Shown: positions 1 through 8,122, counted from the first letter of the stretch. The stretch is 64,000 nt of DNA from an uncultured Pseudomonadota bacterium (GCA_902826775.1 CADEHE010000007.1:186001-250000); one strand, 5' to 3'. The notes: a model not told the origin generated them from the sequence alone. Translations and numbers: made by a program.

Positions 1-409
1 GCCGCAAGCGCACCGCGCCGAATTTGGGTAAGTGAACGACGCCAACTGTGCCATCGTAACGGCAGTCTTGCGGCAGGCGCAGTGTGTCGCCTTCACCGCG
101 CTTTTTGAACCGCGGCGCACCGAAGCACGAGCTGTAGGTGCGCTCCCACGCGGTACATAGATCTTTGAGTGCTTGCTGGAGCGCTTGCGCGGGCGGTTCG
201 CACAGCCATGGATGGTTTTGTTTGAGGGCGGGCAAGCGTGCACACAGCGCGGCATAGCCTGGCCGTCTGCGCCCTTCTGCCAGTTCGGACTTCTGGTGCG
301 CGAGTGCTTCGTTGAAGACGAAGCGTCGGCAGCCGATCCAACGTCGCAACAGGGCCTGCTTGCGCGGCTTGAGGCGCAGAACGTATTGGAAGCCTTGTCG
401 AATGAGCAT
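1..409 (-). CDS. tnpB: TnpB (IS200/IS605-type RNA-guided nuclease), N-terminal part, cut by window edge
   Basis: The frame opens at an ATG at 409 and runs off the left edge, so only about 136 residues are visible. They match the N-terminal helix-turn-helix part of TnpB/OrfB: an opening LRLKPRKQALLRRWIG helix, a CRRFVFNEAL segment and a W.RTY...F.APRFKKRGEG block. TnpB proteins are RNA-guided DNA nucleases carried by IS200/IS605-type elements. The RuvC and zinc-finger parts lie outside the window, so activity cannot be judged. No tnpA is visible next to it. Its lineage differs from the second tnpB at 39462, but both genes carry the same type of palindrome 10-11 bases upstream of the start. Confidence 0.85.
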   Translation of the reverse strand, partial: MLIRQGFQYVLRLKPRKQALLRRWIGCRRFVFNEALAHQKSELAEGRRRPGYAALCARLPALKQNHPWLCEPPAQALQQALKDLCTAWERTYSSCFGAPRFKKRGEGDTLRLPQDCRYDGTVGVVHLPKFGAVRLR

Positions 410-419
410 TCGGCTGTAC

Positions 420-437
420 ACTGTCTATTAATACAGT
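420..437 (-). promoter_or_regulatory. Palindrome in front of tnpB (ACTGT-N8-ACAGT)
   Basis: Perfect 5-bp inverted repeat ACTGT/ACAGT with an 8-nt AT-rich spacer, ending 10 bases upstream of the tnpB ATG. The same arms and spacer length occur 11 bases upstream of the other tnpB (39433-39450). It could be a repressor or promoter site, or the hairpin of an IS200/IS605-type left end. Confidence 0.5.
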
Positions 438-678
438 CTACCGAGCCGCCTGATGCGCGTCAACACTTCAAGAGCGTTACAAGCCGACTGCTGCGCAAGG
501 AATTTCCAGCGCTTCGCGACAAGTACCGCAACCCCGTACTGTGGAGTCGCAGCTATTTCGTTGCTAGCGTCGGTGGCGCGCCCTTGTCGGTGGTCAAGCA
601 GTACAATGTGCAGCAAGCAAGACCCTTGTGAGGATGTTCCGGCAGGTTTTGATTTTCCGTCCGACTTCTAGCGGGGTG

Positions 679-1680
679 CTATTGCCAATCAACGCTGACT
701 CTGATCGGGCAATGATCCGACAGCTCGGCGCGGTCGCGTCGGGGGAGTTTGGGCAGCGGCAGTTGCTCGAACGATTCGGCGCGCACGCGCGGGCGCATCG
801 ATCCTTTGAAGATCACATGATCGATAAAGTGCCGGCTGCCTTCGCGGCACGCGTCGATCTGCTCGCGCCCCCAGGTGACCCGATACAGCTTGGCGCCGGG
901 CGGCTCATTGTCGTTTAGCTCCGGAAAAATCGCGATCGTCTGGCCGGTTTCGTCGCGCGCGGTCTTGGATTTTTCGAGCGGTGCATCAAAGCGGCGGTTG
1001 AAGTCGCCGATGACCATCCAATCGTGCCCGTCCGCCGTGTGTTGATCGATCCATGCTTCAAGGGCGGGCACCTGTTGGCCGAGCACATGGCAGGTCTCGA
1101 TGCCCTCCTCCCGATCGCGTTTGGTGGCGTAGTCGTCGGTCAGCTTCTTGTCGAAGCAGCCGGACTTCAGGTGCACCGAGAGCAGGTAGAGCAGCCGCCC
1201 GTTGGACTGCTTGATTACCAGTTCGGCACCGCTGCGGGCGTGGTGCGGGAAGGCCTGCGCCAAGGCGGCATAGTCGTTGAACCCGACTACGTCAGCGCGG
1301 CCCTTGCGCACGGCAAAACCGGTACGCTGGATCCACGGACTTCGCGCATTGACGTAGAGATCGTATTCTTCGCTCGGGAATACCCGCCCCAGCGCTTCGT
1401 TGTCTTCGACTTCCTGCACGCTGATCACGTCCGCGGCGAGCTGCGCCGCGATCGTCTTCAGCTGCCTGTAGCGCGCGGTGTCGCGGCATACCCAGCGCAT
1501 GGGATGCAGCTCGTCGAGCTGCTCGCGCTGCTTGGGTTTGAGAGCGCGGCAGCTTTGATAGTCCGCGTCGCTGAGTGGTGCGCTGCGCAGCCAGGATAGG
1601 TTCCAACTCGCGAGCGTAAGCTCGGCGCCCGCCGCGCCGCCGCCGAAAAGCGCGATCGTGAGCGCGAACGCAGCGCGCAT
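679..1680 (-). CDS. Exported endonuclease/exonuclease/phosphatase (EEP) family protein
   Basis: The protein is 333 residues with a short hydrophobic N-terminal signal segment ending near GAAGAE, so it is probably periplasmic or secreted. The EEP (DNase I-like) signatures occur in order: ASWNLSW, VQEVEDN (metal-binding Glu), VHLKSGC, IGDFNRRFD (catalytic Asp/Asn), RHFIDHVIF and LSDHCPIRV (catalytic His). These residues support phosphodiester cleavage with a divalent metal, although the family also includes phosphatases. An exported nuclease on a conjugative replicon could act on extracellular or incoming DNA, which is inference. It is followed by no obvious partner. Confidence 0.85.
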   Translation of the reverse strand: MRAAFALTIALFGGGAAGAELTLASWNLSWLRSAPLSDADYQSCRALKPKQREQLDELHPMRWVCRDTARYRQLKTIAAQLAADVISVQEVEDNEALGRVFPSEEYDLYVNARSPWIQRTGFAVRKGRADVVGFNDYAALAQAFPHHARSGAELVIKQSNGRLLYLLSVHLKSGCFDKKLTDDYATKRDREEGIETCHVLGQQVPALEAWIDQHTADGHDWMVIGDFNRRFDAPLEKSKTARDETGQTIAIFPELNDNEPPGAKLYRVTWGREQIDACREGSRHFIDHVIFKGSMRPRVRAESFEQLPLPKLPRRDRAELSDHCPIRVSVDWQ

Positions 1681-1685
1681 GCCGC

Positions 1686-2144
1686 TTAAGCCGGCGCGTA
1701 ACCCTCCCCCTCGCGCTTGATTTCTTTGCTCCTACGCAATGTCTTGTACAAGTAGTTCATGTTGTTCGCCACATTCCCGCCGCCAAACTTAAACCCTGCT
1801 TTTTGGACGTCGTCGTAAAGCTGCTTTGCGCCGACCGGCTCTTTCTTGGCTTGACGGTACTGACCGAGTACGTGAAACAGCGCGCTGCTGAGTGTGATTT
1901 TGCCGGATCGCTTACCGGCGCGCTTCGCTGGCTTGCGAGGCGTAGCGGCCTTCTTCGTATTAGTCGGCTGCGCAACTTTGCCGCGCTTGCGCTTCTGGCG
2001 CTTTGTTTTGGCGGCCGGTTCGTCGGTACCGTTGGCTACGGCGCGCAGTTGTTGGATGGCGGAGCCGAGCTTGGCGGCGCTGTCCAGATGACGCTGCTGT
2101 TCGCTCTGCAGCGCGCGAATGGCTTGCTGAATCGTTTGAGACAT
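1686..2144 (-). CDS. Small DNA-binding-like protein with basic linker and winged-helix-like C-terminus
   Basis: This 152-residue protein has three parts. Residues 1-45 form an amphipathic helical segment rich in Gln and Ala. Residues about 45-85 are a Lys/Arg-rich linker. Residues about 85-150 resemble a small winged helix of the HARE-HTH kind, with an ALFHVLGQYR start, a KQLYDDVQKAGF middle and a MNYLYKTLRRSKEI helix. The basic linker and helical pattern suggest nucleic-acid binding, but no family can be named with certainty. It lies just upstream of the exported EEP nuclease, 5 bases away, and is probably co-transcribed with it. Confidence 0.65.
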   Translation of the reverse strand: MSQTIQQAIRALQSEQQRHLDSAAKLGSAIQQLRAVANGTDEPAAKTKRQKRKRGKVAQPTNTKKAATPRKPAKRAGKRSGKITLSSALFHVLGQYRQAKKEPVGAKQLYDDVQKAGFKFGGGNVANNMNYLYKTLRRSKEIKREGEGYAPA

Positions 2145-2264
2145 GTTCGAGGTTTCCTTTCGTTAATTTTTCGTGCAGATGAGATTAGCCGACGTCGCGA
2201 AGCTGAGGGTGTGGCACGGGGCCGAGAGGAATTGTGCTTGGATTGATGGGTATTGTGCTCCCAA

Positions 2265-3011
2265 TTAGATCTCTATAACCAGCGTTGGGTTGAAGTCGGA
2301 ATTTTCCGGTGCGTCGTCTAGCGTGTAGCCTCGAGGGTTGCAAATCAAGCGCGTGCTCCCGACGTAGAAGTCGAACGAAGCATGGGTGTGCCCACACAGC
2401 CACGCTGAGATATCGTGGCTCAGAATAAGTTCAGTCAGGTCGCTCGCTATGCTGGGGTTGGCCGGCGAGTCCGCGTAGCGTTCGGCGATGGTGTTGGGAT
2501 GAGCGCAATGATGACTGACCACGATCGTCTTGCCGTTGTACGGTTCCTGGAGCCTCTCGCGTAACCACTCAAGCGCTGCCCGGTGCATGGCGAGTGTGTA
2601 AAGCGGCGAGAGCAGCGCGCCATCATAACGGATGCGCACATAGTCTTGGATGCGGCGCGCGGCGATGTCGACGGCTTGGTTCACGTCGCCGTGGAGCGCA
2701 AAATCCGTCCACAGCGTGGTCCCCAGAAAACGTACATCTCCGACTTCAGTGGCGCCATCGTCCAGCACTTGTACATTGGGCGGCAGCGAGCCATCCGACC
2801 AGCGCGCCTGCAGCTGCGGCATGTCAAAGCCGTAGTATTCGTGGTTACCCGGTACATAGAGAACAGGCGCATCAAACTGTTGCGCCGCCCATTCAACACC
2901 AGCGCTGCCATTGTGGATGTCGCCGGCGAGCACCACGATGTCCTGCTCGGCTGGAGGCGCTATCCAAGCGGTGTGCTCCAGGTGGAGATCGCTTAACAAG
3001 CGGATGCGCAT
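2265..3011 (-). CDS. Calcineurin-like metallophosphoesterase
   Basis: The 248-residue protein has the full set of metallophosphoesterase motifs: SDLHLEH near the N-terminus (D.H), VVLAGDIH (GD), VPGNHEYYG (GNHE), VVSHHC (H) and CGHTHASFD (GHTH). These residues bind a two-metal centre that hydrolyses phosphomonoesters or diesters. There is no signal peptide, so it is cytoplasmic. Single-domain proteins of this type are frequent on plasmids and phages. The substrate is unknown. Confidence 0.9.
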   Translation of the reverse strand: MRIRLLSDLHLEHTAWIAPPAEQDIVVLAGDIHNGSAGVEWAAQQFDAPVLYVPGNHEYYGFDMPQLQARWSDGSLPPNVQVLDDGATEVGDVRFLGTTLWTDFALHGDVNQAVDIAARRIQDYVRIRYDGALLSPLYTLAMHRAALEWLRERLQEPYNGKTIVVSHHCAHPNTIAERYADSPANPSIASDLTELILSHDISAWLCGHTHASFDFYVGSTRLICNPRGYTLDDAPENSDFNPTLVIEI

Positions 3012-3054
3012 CGGTTAGGGTCGACCCGCAGCGATTCGACCTGCGCACCGACGC

Positions 3055-3387
3055 TCAACGATCGCGCTCCGCTGCCTGCGATTTCTCCATCGCTGCGTCG
3101 AGTTTGCGCCGTAAGGTGGGGTCGACGATCTCGTCCAGCGCCAGCTGCATCATGCGCTGCGCATTGTAGCTACGATCGGCTCTGGAGGCGCCCAAGCCGC
3201 TGACGAATGCGCCGGGGTCTCGATCGATTTGGGACTGCAACCAGCCCTGCACCGCATGGCGAGCGGACTTGCTGTCGCCCCATGAACCGATCTTGACCGC
3301 GAGAAAATCGACCACACGAGCATGCAACGTCACGCTGACCGGCCCCGATGCGCCCAGTAGTCGAAACCGATGGTTTTTCGTTCTCAA
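3055..3387 (-). CDS. Hypothetical protein, 110 residues
   Basis: I do not recognise this protein. It starts MRTKNHRFRLLG, continues with a stretch VSVTLHARVVDFLAVKIG that may form a beta strand and helix, and ends in a charged helix rich in Arg, Lys and Glu. It has no signal peptide or membrane segment. The early VTLHARVVDFLAVK segment is vaguely like the helix of small plasmid DNA-binding proteins, but this is not enough to assign a role. It sits alone between the phosphoesterase and the pRiA4b-like gene on the same strand. Confidence 0.6.
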   Translation of the reverse strand: MRTKNHRFRLLGASGPVSVTLHARVVDFLAVKIGSWGDSKSARHAVQGWLQSQIDRDPGAFVSGLGASRADRSYNAQRMMQLALDEIVDPTLRRKLDAAMEKSQAAERDR

Positions 3388-3499
3388 CGCCAGATACGAG
3401 GCTCGCCGCCCATACGGAGCGCGAACTTTAGCACGAGCGCAGTGAAAACCACGTACACGCCTGCCGGCCGGCGCCCGGGAATCTGGCTTGCCCTACGCC

Positions 3500-4159
3500 T
3501 TACCGCCACGCGCGCGCTCTTTGCGTCTCGTCGAGCGCGCGGTCGTACGAACCCGCAACAAGTAAGCCGAGTGCGCGGTTGACCCGAGGGCGGTCAAAGC
3601 CGTCCCGGTTGCGGATTGATTCGTCCGAGCTCTCTCCGTCAAGATCATCGTCGAAGTCAACGTCGACGTCCCAGTCGTCGTCGAGCAATCTGGAACTGCG
3701 GCCAACTCGTCGGCGATAGCGCTGCATGGCTGCGAGCGGCCCGCCGCAGTCCTCCGGTGGCGCCACGCCCATGCCGGCCGAGCAGCGTGGGTAGGTCTTG
3801 TTTGAGCCGAGGTCGGCCAATACATCCTCTAACTCAATCTCATGTACCCAGAGATCGCCAAAGTCGTACTCGTACGTAAAGGAATCGCCTGGCCCTAAAC
3901 CCGGCGTGGAAAGACCCACTTTGGTCGCATCGGTGGAATAGATGGGGCCACCCTCCCGATATTCGCCGTAGTCTTGGCCGAAGATATCGAATCGGTGCAG
4001 GTGCTCGTCGTACCAGCCGAACGCGACCTGCAGCACCCGGTGCAGGTCGGAGATCGTAGCTTGCGCGCGCACGAGCAAGCGCCGCCAAATGAGCGGCCGG
4101 ATGTCGCACAACTCGGCGCGCAGTTGGTAAATCGCCGTGCTCGACTTTTGCCTAGCCAT
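3500..4159 (-). CDS. Plasmid pRiA4b ORF-3-like family protein
   Basis: The protein matches the pRiA4b ORF-3-like domain, which is common on plasmids and of unknown biochemical role. Characteristic pieces are YQLRAELCDIRPLIWRRLLV, ISDLHRVLQVAFGWYDEHLH, FTYEYDFGDLWVHEIELEDV and YPRCSAGMGVAPPEDCGG. After the domain comes a very acidic stretch (DDDWDVDVDFDDDLDG) and a short C-terminal tail. I chose the ATG at 4159 (MARQKSST), which places the conserved domain right at the N-terminus. An in-frame TTG at 4228 would add 23 residues and overlap the preceding gene. Confidence 0.85.
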   Translation of the reverse strand: MARQKSSTAIYQLRAELCDIRPLIWRRLLVRAQATISDLHRVLQVAFGWYDEHLHRFDIFGQDYGEYREGGPIYSTDATKVGLSTPGLGPGDSFTYEYDFGDLWVHEIELEDVLADLGSNKTYPRCSAGMGVAPPEDCGGPLAAMQRYRRRVGRSSRLLDDDWDVDVDFDDDLDGESSDESIRNRDGFDRPRVNRALGLLVAGSYDRALDETQRARAWR

Positions 4160-4197
4160 CGGTTCTCGAACGTGCGGGATTTCCGGCCCGATGTCGG

Positions 4198-4725
4198 TCA
4201 GCGCTTCCGCGTGAGCTTTTCGTTCCAATACGCGACATAGGCTTCGTATGCCGTGCGAGTGGTGAGAAAAGCGGTATGCCGCTCTGCCGAAATGCGCACT
4301 GCGAGGAATGCTTCACGTCCTTCACGGCGCGCCCGCGCGAGCCGGTGGTGTCCGTCGATTAGGTTAAAGCGGTTTGGGCTGATTTCGGCAAGGATTGCCG
4401 GCTTGGACAGATCGGCGCGCTCGATGGCGGCTTTGTCCTTGCCATTGCGCGTGATGCTGGGAATCTCGCGCAGATCCACCCATTCGACAGGGAACTTGCC
4501 CGGGTGGGCGTTGATGAAGGCCGACATCTTTGTGATGTTGAAGACGAATATCCCGTTCGGGAAACACTCGTCCCCGGGTTCGACTTCGATCGGGGTGAAG
4601 CGTCGACTGAGCTTGAGGGCGCGCGTTTCCGCTGGTTTTGCCGCTTGCGTCCCGGCTCTTTCCGCTTCGGTGCGAGCGAACCGGTCGCCTGGATGCTTTG
4701 GCAGTTGCGCTATTTGCTTATCCAT
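4198..4725 (-). CDS. ParB/Srx-fold (ParB-like nuclease domain) protein
   Basis: The 175-residue protein has a ParB N-terminal-like domain. It shows a WVDLREIPSI strand, the segment KPAILAEISPNRFNLIDGHH and the signature IDGHHRLARARREG, corresponding to the GxxR/ERxxA-type nucleotide pocket of ParB/sulfiredoxin folds. It lacks the ParB HTH and dimer domains, so it is not a classic partition ParB. Free-standing domains of this type can be CTPases, nucleases or adaptor proteins. Its start overlaps the end of the upstream gene by 16 bases, which points to translational coupling. Confidence 0.75.
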   Translation of the reverse strand: MDKQIAQLPKHPGDRFARTEAERAGTQAAKPAETRALKLSRRFTPIEVEPGDECFPNGIFVFNITKMSAFINAHPGKFPVEWVDLREIPSITRNGKDKAAIERADLSKPAILAEISPNRFNLIDGHHRLARARREGREAFLAVRISAERHTAFLTTRTAYEAYVAYWNEKLTRKR

Positions 4726-5036
4726 TTGTGCAAGAGCCGCTGTTTCAGTGTTTTACGCTCGCGCGAATTTTGCGCCATACGGCTCGCGACGCGCTCTGCT
4801 GCGGCAGCTTGGCGCTTCGGGTCGAAGTAGCACTTGCCGTCCTTGCCCATCGACCACACGTCGCTCACTTGGTTTTCTAAAGTAGGCAAATGGTTATTCA
4901 GTGCCTCCTGCGGTGCGGCAGCGAGGGCAGTGCGCTCGCGCGCACGCCAGCGGCCATGCCAAATTTTCTTGTCGTCGCGCTCGCTTCGGCATGTGGTAAT
5001 GCCGCTAATCGGCGTCTTGCGGCGGCTTCTGCTCAT
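4710..5036 (-). CDS. Small conserved basic protein (MSRSRRKTPI family)
   Basis: This 108-residue, strongly basic protein opens with MSRSRRKTPISGITTCRSE. Small proteins with that type of opening are frequent in proteobacterial plasmids and phages but have no assigned function. The middle part WSMGKDGKCYFDPK and a basic C-terminal helix are consistent with nucleic-acid or ribosome contacts, which is inference. It overlaps the ParB-fold gene by 16 bases. Confidence 0.65.
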   Translation of the reverse strand: MSRSRRKTPISGITTCRSERDDKKIWHGRWRARERTALAAAPQEALNNHLPTLENQVSDVWSMGKDGKCYFDPKRQAAAAERVASRMAQNSRERKTLKQRLLHKWISK

Positions 5037-5063
5037 TTTGCGTTCGCCTTGTTGGAGAGGATG

Positions 5064-5306
5064 TCAAAGCTCGATCACTTCGACGCATTCGCGGCAACGC
5101 AGCGCTTCGTCCACAAAGCGCCTAAACGCAATAGCCGCCACCGCTTCATCGATGAGATGGTCGACAAAATAGAAGCCGTCTTGCTCGATCGTGTAGTTGT
5201 AGATTTCCCCGACGCTCTTGTGGATTGGGTTCGGCAACGTACTGAACAACTTCGACGGGTCGTAGCCTTGAGGAACATTGAATCGGATCTTGTATTCGGT
5301 GCTCAT
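5064..5306 (-). CDS. Hypothetical protein, 80 residues
   Basis: I do not recognise this small, acidic protein. It begins MSTEYKIRFNVPQGYDPSKL and ends with two cysteines in RCRECVEVIEL. The pattern of strand, loop and helix suggests a compact soluble alpha/beta protein. The ATG at 5306 is preferred over the TTG just before it. It is upstream of the MSRSRRK gene on the same strand. Confidence 0.6.
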   Translation of the reverse strand: MSTEYKIRFNVPQGYDPSKLFSTLPNPIHKSVGEIYNYTIEQDGFYFVDHLIDEAVAAIAFRRFVDEALRCRECVEVIEL

Positions 5307-5524
5307 CAACTTCGTCTTCTCCCGGAAGAACGGAGATTCTCTACGGTGCTAAGGGCAGCATCCACCCGCCATGAGTTGCTCCGGCGCATCCGGCGTACGG
5401 GGTTCGACCAGACACCGTCTGCGGAGGTAGATCGGTTGCCGCGCCACTGCCGCGTATTCTGGCACGCGGGCGTTCTGCCTGCCAGCGCCAGAGCGGGCGA
5501 ATGGCACGCGCGATACGGACCACA

Positions 5525-5561
5525 ACATAAAAAAGCCCTCCCGACGTAGTCGGAAGGGCTT
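5525..5561 (-). terminator. Rho-independent terminator
   Basis: A 13-bp stem (5533-5545 with 5549-5561, one wobble, 3-nt loop) is followed on the minus strand by a run of Ts. It stands 15 bases after the stop codon of the 5576-5941 gene and so should end the transcript coming from the right. The rest of 5307-5575 holds no convincing gene. Confidence 0.85.
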
Positions 5562-5575
5562 CAGATGCTGCTTTA

Positions 5576-5941
5576 CTAGACATCGATCGGCTCGTTCGAA
5601 CTTGCCGCGAGGTATTGGGCTTCGTTAGTGAGTTCGTACACGCGACAAACGCCAGTGGAAATCGCGATACTGCGACGCCACTCGGCCTGAATGATTCGCG
5701 CCTTTACTAGTGCGGAGGCGGCATCCAGATCCTGTATGGCAACTAGAAGGTTGCGATCACCGAGCTGCCGGCCGAGGTTCAAAAACGTTGAAACAAGACC
5801 GAGCGGCGAGTTGCAAAGGCTATTCGCACCGGAGTCGGACTCCGTATTCTCGGCGAGAACTTGGATCGCGATGCTCTGGTCACGATAGCGCAGAAAGACG
5901 GGACGCATGCGCGTGCCACGCCAGACAAATTGTTGCTCCAT
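5576..5941 (-). CDS. Hypothetical protein, 121 residues
   Basis: I do not recognise this protein. The ATG at 5941 (MEQQFVWRGTRMRPVFLRYR) has a GGAG Shine-Dalgarno sequence, which decides the start over a longer open frame. The sequence looks like a soluble alpha/beta fold with a possible strand pair at the N-terminus and the helix SALVKARIIQAEWRRSI. A terminator follows directly, so it is the last gene of its transcript. Confidence 0.65.
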   Translation of the reverse strand: MEQQFVWRGTRMRPVFLRYRDQSIAIQVLAENTESDSGANSLCNSPLGLVSTFLNLGRQLGDRNLLVAIQDLDAASALVKARIIQAEWRRSIAISTGVCRVYELTNEAQYLAASSNEPIDV

Positions 5942-6003
5942 AGATAGCTCCCAGTTAAGTGAGGACCGCTTCGTTCGGTTTTCTTGAACAGCGAGCCTCA
6001 CGG

Positions 6004-6312
6004 CTAGTCGCCAAAGTGGCGATGCGCGGCAAGCACGGTGCGGTTGTGCAGAGCATGGCCGTGCCGAAGTAGACGGCGCGCCCGTCCTAGCAGGCTGCTC
6101 CGTGTTTCTTCGATCAGCCGATAGCCGGTTACGCGCGCATACAGCAACCATTTCGCGCCGCAATCAAGGCACGCCGCCTCAAACTTGGTACACGCGCCGT
6201 GCGTTCGCTCCAGGCAACCGTTGTCGGTGTTGACCGATCGGCAAACCGGGCAATGCATCCCGCCGTGGTGGGCGAAGCGGCCTTGGGGCATGGGTGGTCG
6301 TAGCGCTCTCAT
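6004..6312 (-). CDS. Small zinc-ribbon protein
   Basis: The protein carries two Cys pairs, HCPVCRS and ACLDCGAKW, spaced like a zinc ribbon, followed by a basic helix with SLLGRARRLLRHGHALHN. Such proteins often bind nucleic acids or serve as adaptor subunits, but no specific role can be given. The ATG at 6312 overlaps the stop codon of the upstream gene (ATGA), pointing to translational coupling. A second ATG lies at 6318. Confidence 0.6.
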   Translation of the reverse strand: MRALRPPMPQGRFAHHGGMHCPVCRSVNTDNGCLERTHGACTKFEAACLDCGAKWLLYARVTGYRLIEETRSSLLGRARRLLRHGHALHNRTVLAAHRHFGD

Positions 6313-6962
6313 GTGCATGCCCCGCCTTCCGCTGCGGCGTTGGTTAAGATGGCGGAATGGGTTTCTTCTTCAGCATCGTCGTAGACGCTGCCCTGATGAT
6401 CGGGATCATCGTCGGGCACCACGACTGGCTGAATGCCCTGCTCGCGCAGCTTCGCCATTGCTTCTTCGTCGCGCGCCTGCGAGGTAGTAACGATCTTCTC
6501 GATGGTGCTCGGCAGCATGATGCGAAAGACGCCGGGCTTGAAACCATCGTCGGTGTGCACGGCCTTGGGATGGGCGAGCATGACGAAGGTCTTGCCGATC
6601 TCGAAGCCTTTGGGGACAGCGGCGATACGTCGCGAGATGCCCATGGTGTTAGCCTCGTTGTTAAAGTCTTTCGGCGTTGCATAGAAGCGTTCGCCCACCC
6701 ACAGCAGGCCACAGCGTTCGCCGAGCTTGGCCGGATCGGCTGCTGGGCAAATGAGCCAATTGCGGCTCAAGCACCCGCCGTCGAGCCACGGTCGCGGGTC
6801 GATCCAGGTGAAGCCACGGCTTTGTTTCACGCCGCCGCCGCAGGAAGGGCACTGCTCGAACAAGAAGGGCAACTTGCAGCAGGGCTCGCCTTCGCCCGAT
6901 GAAACGAGATACAGCCCGTTGGTTTTTCTGTAGCCACAACCACGTGGAGCTTCAATAGCCAT
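6309..6962 (-). CDS. Conserved plasmid/phage protein with Cys clusters
   Basis: The protein starts MAIEAPRGCGYRKTNGLYLV at an ATG at 6962 with a textbook AAGGAG 10 bases upstream, which decides against a longer frame. I recognise the general family from mobile elements but it has no known function. There are several cysteines that could form a zinc site (GCGY, EPCC, CPSCGGG, CGLL). The middle contains VGERFYATPKDFNNEA. The C-terminus is acidic. It is translationally coupled to the zinc-ribbon gene that follows. Confidence 0.7.
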   Translation of the reverse strand: MAIEAPRGCGYRKTNGLYLVSSGEGEPCCKLPFLFEQCPSCGGGVKQSRGFTWIDPRPWLDGGCLSRNWLICPAADPAKLGERCGLLWVGERFYATPKDFNNEANTMGISRRIAAVPKGFEIGKTFVMLAHPKAVHTDDGFKPGVFRIMLPSTIEKIVTTSQARDEEAMAKLREQGIQPVVVPDDDPDHQGSVYDDAEEETHSAILTNAAAEGGACT

Positions 6963-6990
6963 TGCAATACTCCTTTCGAAAAATTGAACG

Positions 6991-7020
6991 GCGCCGGCGC
7001 GCATTGCTTCGCGCCGGCGC
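6991..7020 (-). terminator. GC-rich hairpin between genes, possible attenuator or terminator
   Basis: Perfect 11-bp arms (6991-7001 and 7010-7020) close an 8-nt loop. On the minus strand the hairpin follows the stop codon of the 7050-7679 gene and is followed, 7 bases later, by a five-T run and the Shine-Dalgarno of the next gene. The gap before the T run makes it a weak terminator. It may be an attenuator or an RNA-stability hairpin. Confidence 0.5.
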
Positions 7021-7049
7021 TAAACCATCAGGGAACAAACCTTCGCGGC

Positions 7050-7679
7050 TCAGTTGACGGGCAGCTCCGCCTCCAGGGTGACGCGGGCGAGCATTCGCTT
7101 GCCGTAGTATTTCGGCAGGTGTTGAGCGGCCAGTGCGGCCGCGGCGGGCGTCGTCGCGTTGCTTAAATACGTCTCCATCAGCAGCGGACCGCGAGGTTCA
7201 TCTACGGCGCCGTCGTTCTCGAGAACGACCGCAAAGTAGTGCAGCTGACTGAGGGCGGGGAACGGGAAGGCAGGTGGTTCGACGCGTCGATACTCTTGCG
7301 GGACATCGCTGTGGGCGATCTCCCGCCGCGCGATGCGTGCCAGGTAATCCTGCTTCTGTTCGTACCAGGCGCGCTCTAGGCGGGCCGCTGCGTCCCATTG
7401 CACCGGACGCTGGCGCCATGCCGATTGCGCGAAAGTGCAGGCGCGCGCGCAGTTCTGAGCATAGAAGAGCACGACCGCGGGCAGCGCGGGAAAACAGTCC
7501 TCCACCACATAGCAGGCGCCGACGGTTTCCGGAACGGGTAGCACCCGCTCCAGCATGCGCCGGTAAACCAACGCGCAGATTCGCCGGCGCGTGCCAAGGG
7601 TGAGGTAGTGTTTGTCTTCAGGACGCGCCTGCGGTGCAAATGCGGGCGCAGCGCCAAACTGCAGACGGTGGCGGCTCAT
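7050..7679 (-). CDS. Hypothetical protein, paralogue of its upstream neighbour
   Basis: This 209-residue protein is unknown. It is related to the product of the gene just upstream: both share VYRRML.R..P, a central hydrophobic strand, a W.A.AR.E..WYE helix and a P.EY....PPA end. It carries an extra C-terminal section of about 60 residues after FPALSQLHYF. The ATG at 7679 overlaps the neighbour's stop (ATGA), so the two are translationally coupled. The tandem arrangement suggests a duplication followed by divergence, perhaps into two subunits of one complex. Confidence 0.7.
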   Translation of the reverse strand: MSRHRLQFGAAPAFAPQARPEDKHYLTLGTRRRICALVYRRMLERVLPVPETVGACYVVEDCFPALPAVVLFYAQNCARACTFAQSAWRQRPVQWDAAARLERAWYEQKQDYLARIARREIAHSDVPQEYRRVEPPAFPFPALSQLHYFAVVLENDGAVDEPRGPLLMETYLSNATTPAAAALAAQHLPKYYGKRMLARVTLEAELPVN

Positions 7680-8122
7680 GCGGCCACCGCCACTTCCGCG
7701 CTCACCAGATCGGCCGGTGGCTCGTGCGAGAGATACTGCGCAGGCATGGCGGTTGCGTTTAGCCGGCCGTCGTGCACGAGCTGTTGGTAGCGGTCGCGTT
7801 CTTCGTACCAACTGAGTTCAGCGCGCGCGCGCGCATCCCAATATTCGGGAGCGTTAGCCTCCGCATCGAGCGCGAAAGAAAACGCGGCTTCGTTGGTGTC
7901 GTCGTAGCGCACGCACACTTCGCGATAAGTGCCGAAGTCGTGCTTAAAAGACTTGACGACAAGCGCGACCGGCAAATCCTCAGCGGCGGGGAACAAGCGG
8001 CGCAACATGCGGCGATAAACCGTGCACTCGCGGCGCGATCGCTCGTCGAAATCAGGTTTGCCGAGCTGCGCGCAGTCCTCGGCGCACGGCACGGGGCCGA
8101 TGTTGAAGAAATCGGTAGACAT
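7676..8122 (-). CDS. Hypothetical protein, paralogue of its downstream neighbour
   Basis: This 148-residue unknown protein begins MSTDFFNIGPVPCAEDCAQL. Its core (VYRRMLRRLFP, CVRYDDTNEAAFSFALD, WDARARAELSWYEERDRYQQ) aligns with the core of the next gene's product. It has no membrane segment or recognisable catalytic motif. Two cysteines near the N-terminus are the only candidates for metal binding. It overlaps the next gene by four bases. Confidence 0.7.
   Translation of the reverse strand: MSTDFFNIGPVPCAEDCAQLGKPDFDERSRRECTVYRRMLRRLFPAAEDLPVALVVKSFKHDFGTYREVCVRYDDTNEAAFSFALDAEANAPEYWDARARAELSWYEERDRYQQLVHDGRLNATAMPAQYLSHEPPADLVSAEVAVAA

Noticed and set aside
428..616. 62-codon frame (TTG start) between the first tnpB and the EEP nuclease gene
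   Set aside because: It has no convincing ribosome site, ends inside the palindrome before tnpB and has no recognisable feature. The 410-678 gap is treated as non-coding apart from the palindrome.
2185..2403. Short frames overlapping the metallophosphoesterase and other well-supported genes throughout the window
   Set aside because: They are antisense or frame-shifted readings of GC-rich genes with biased third positions and show no domain features.
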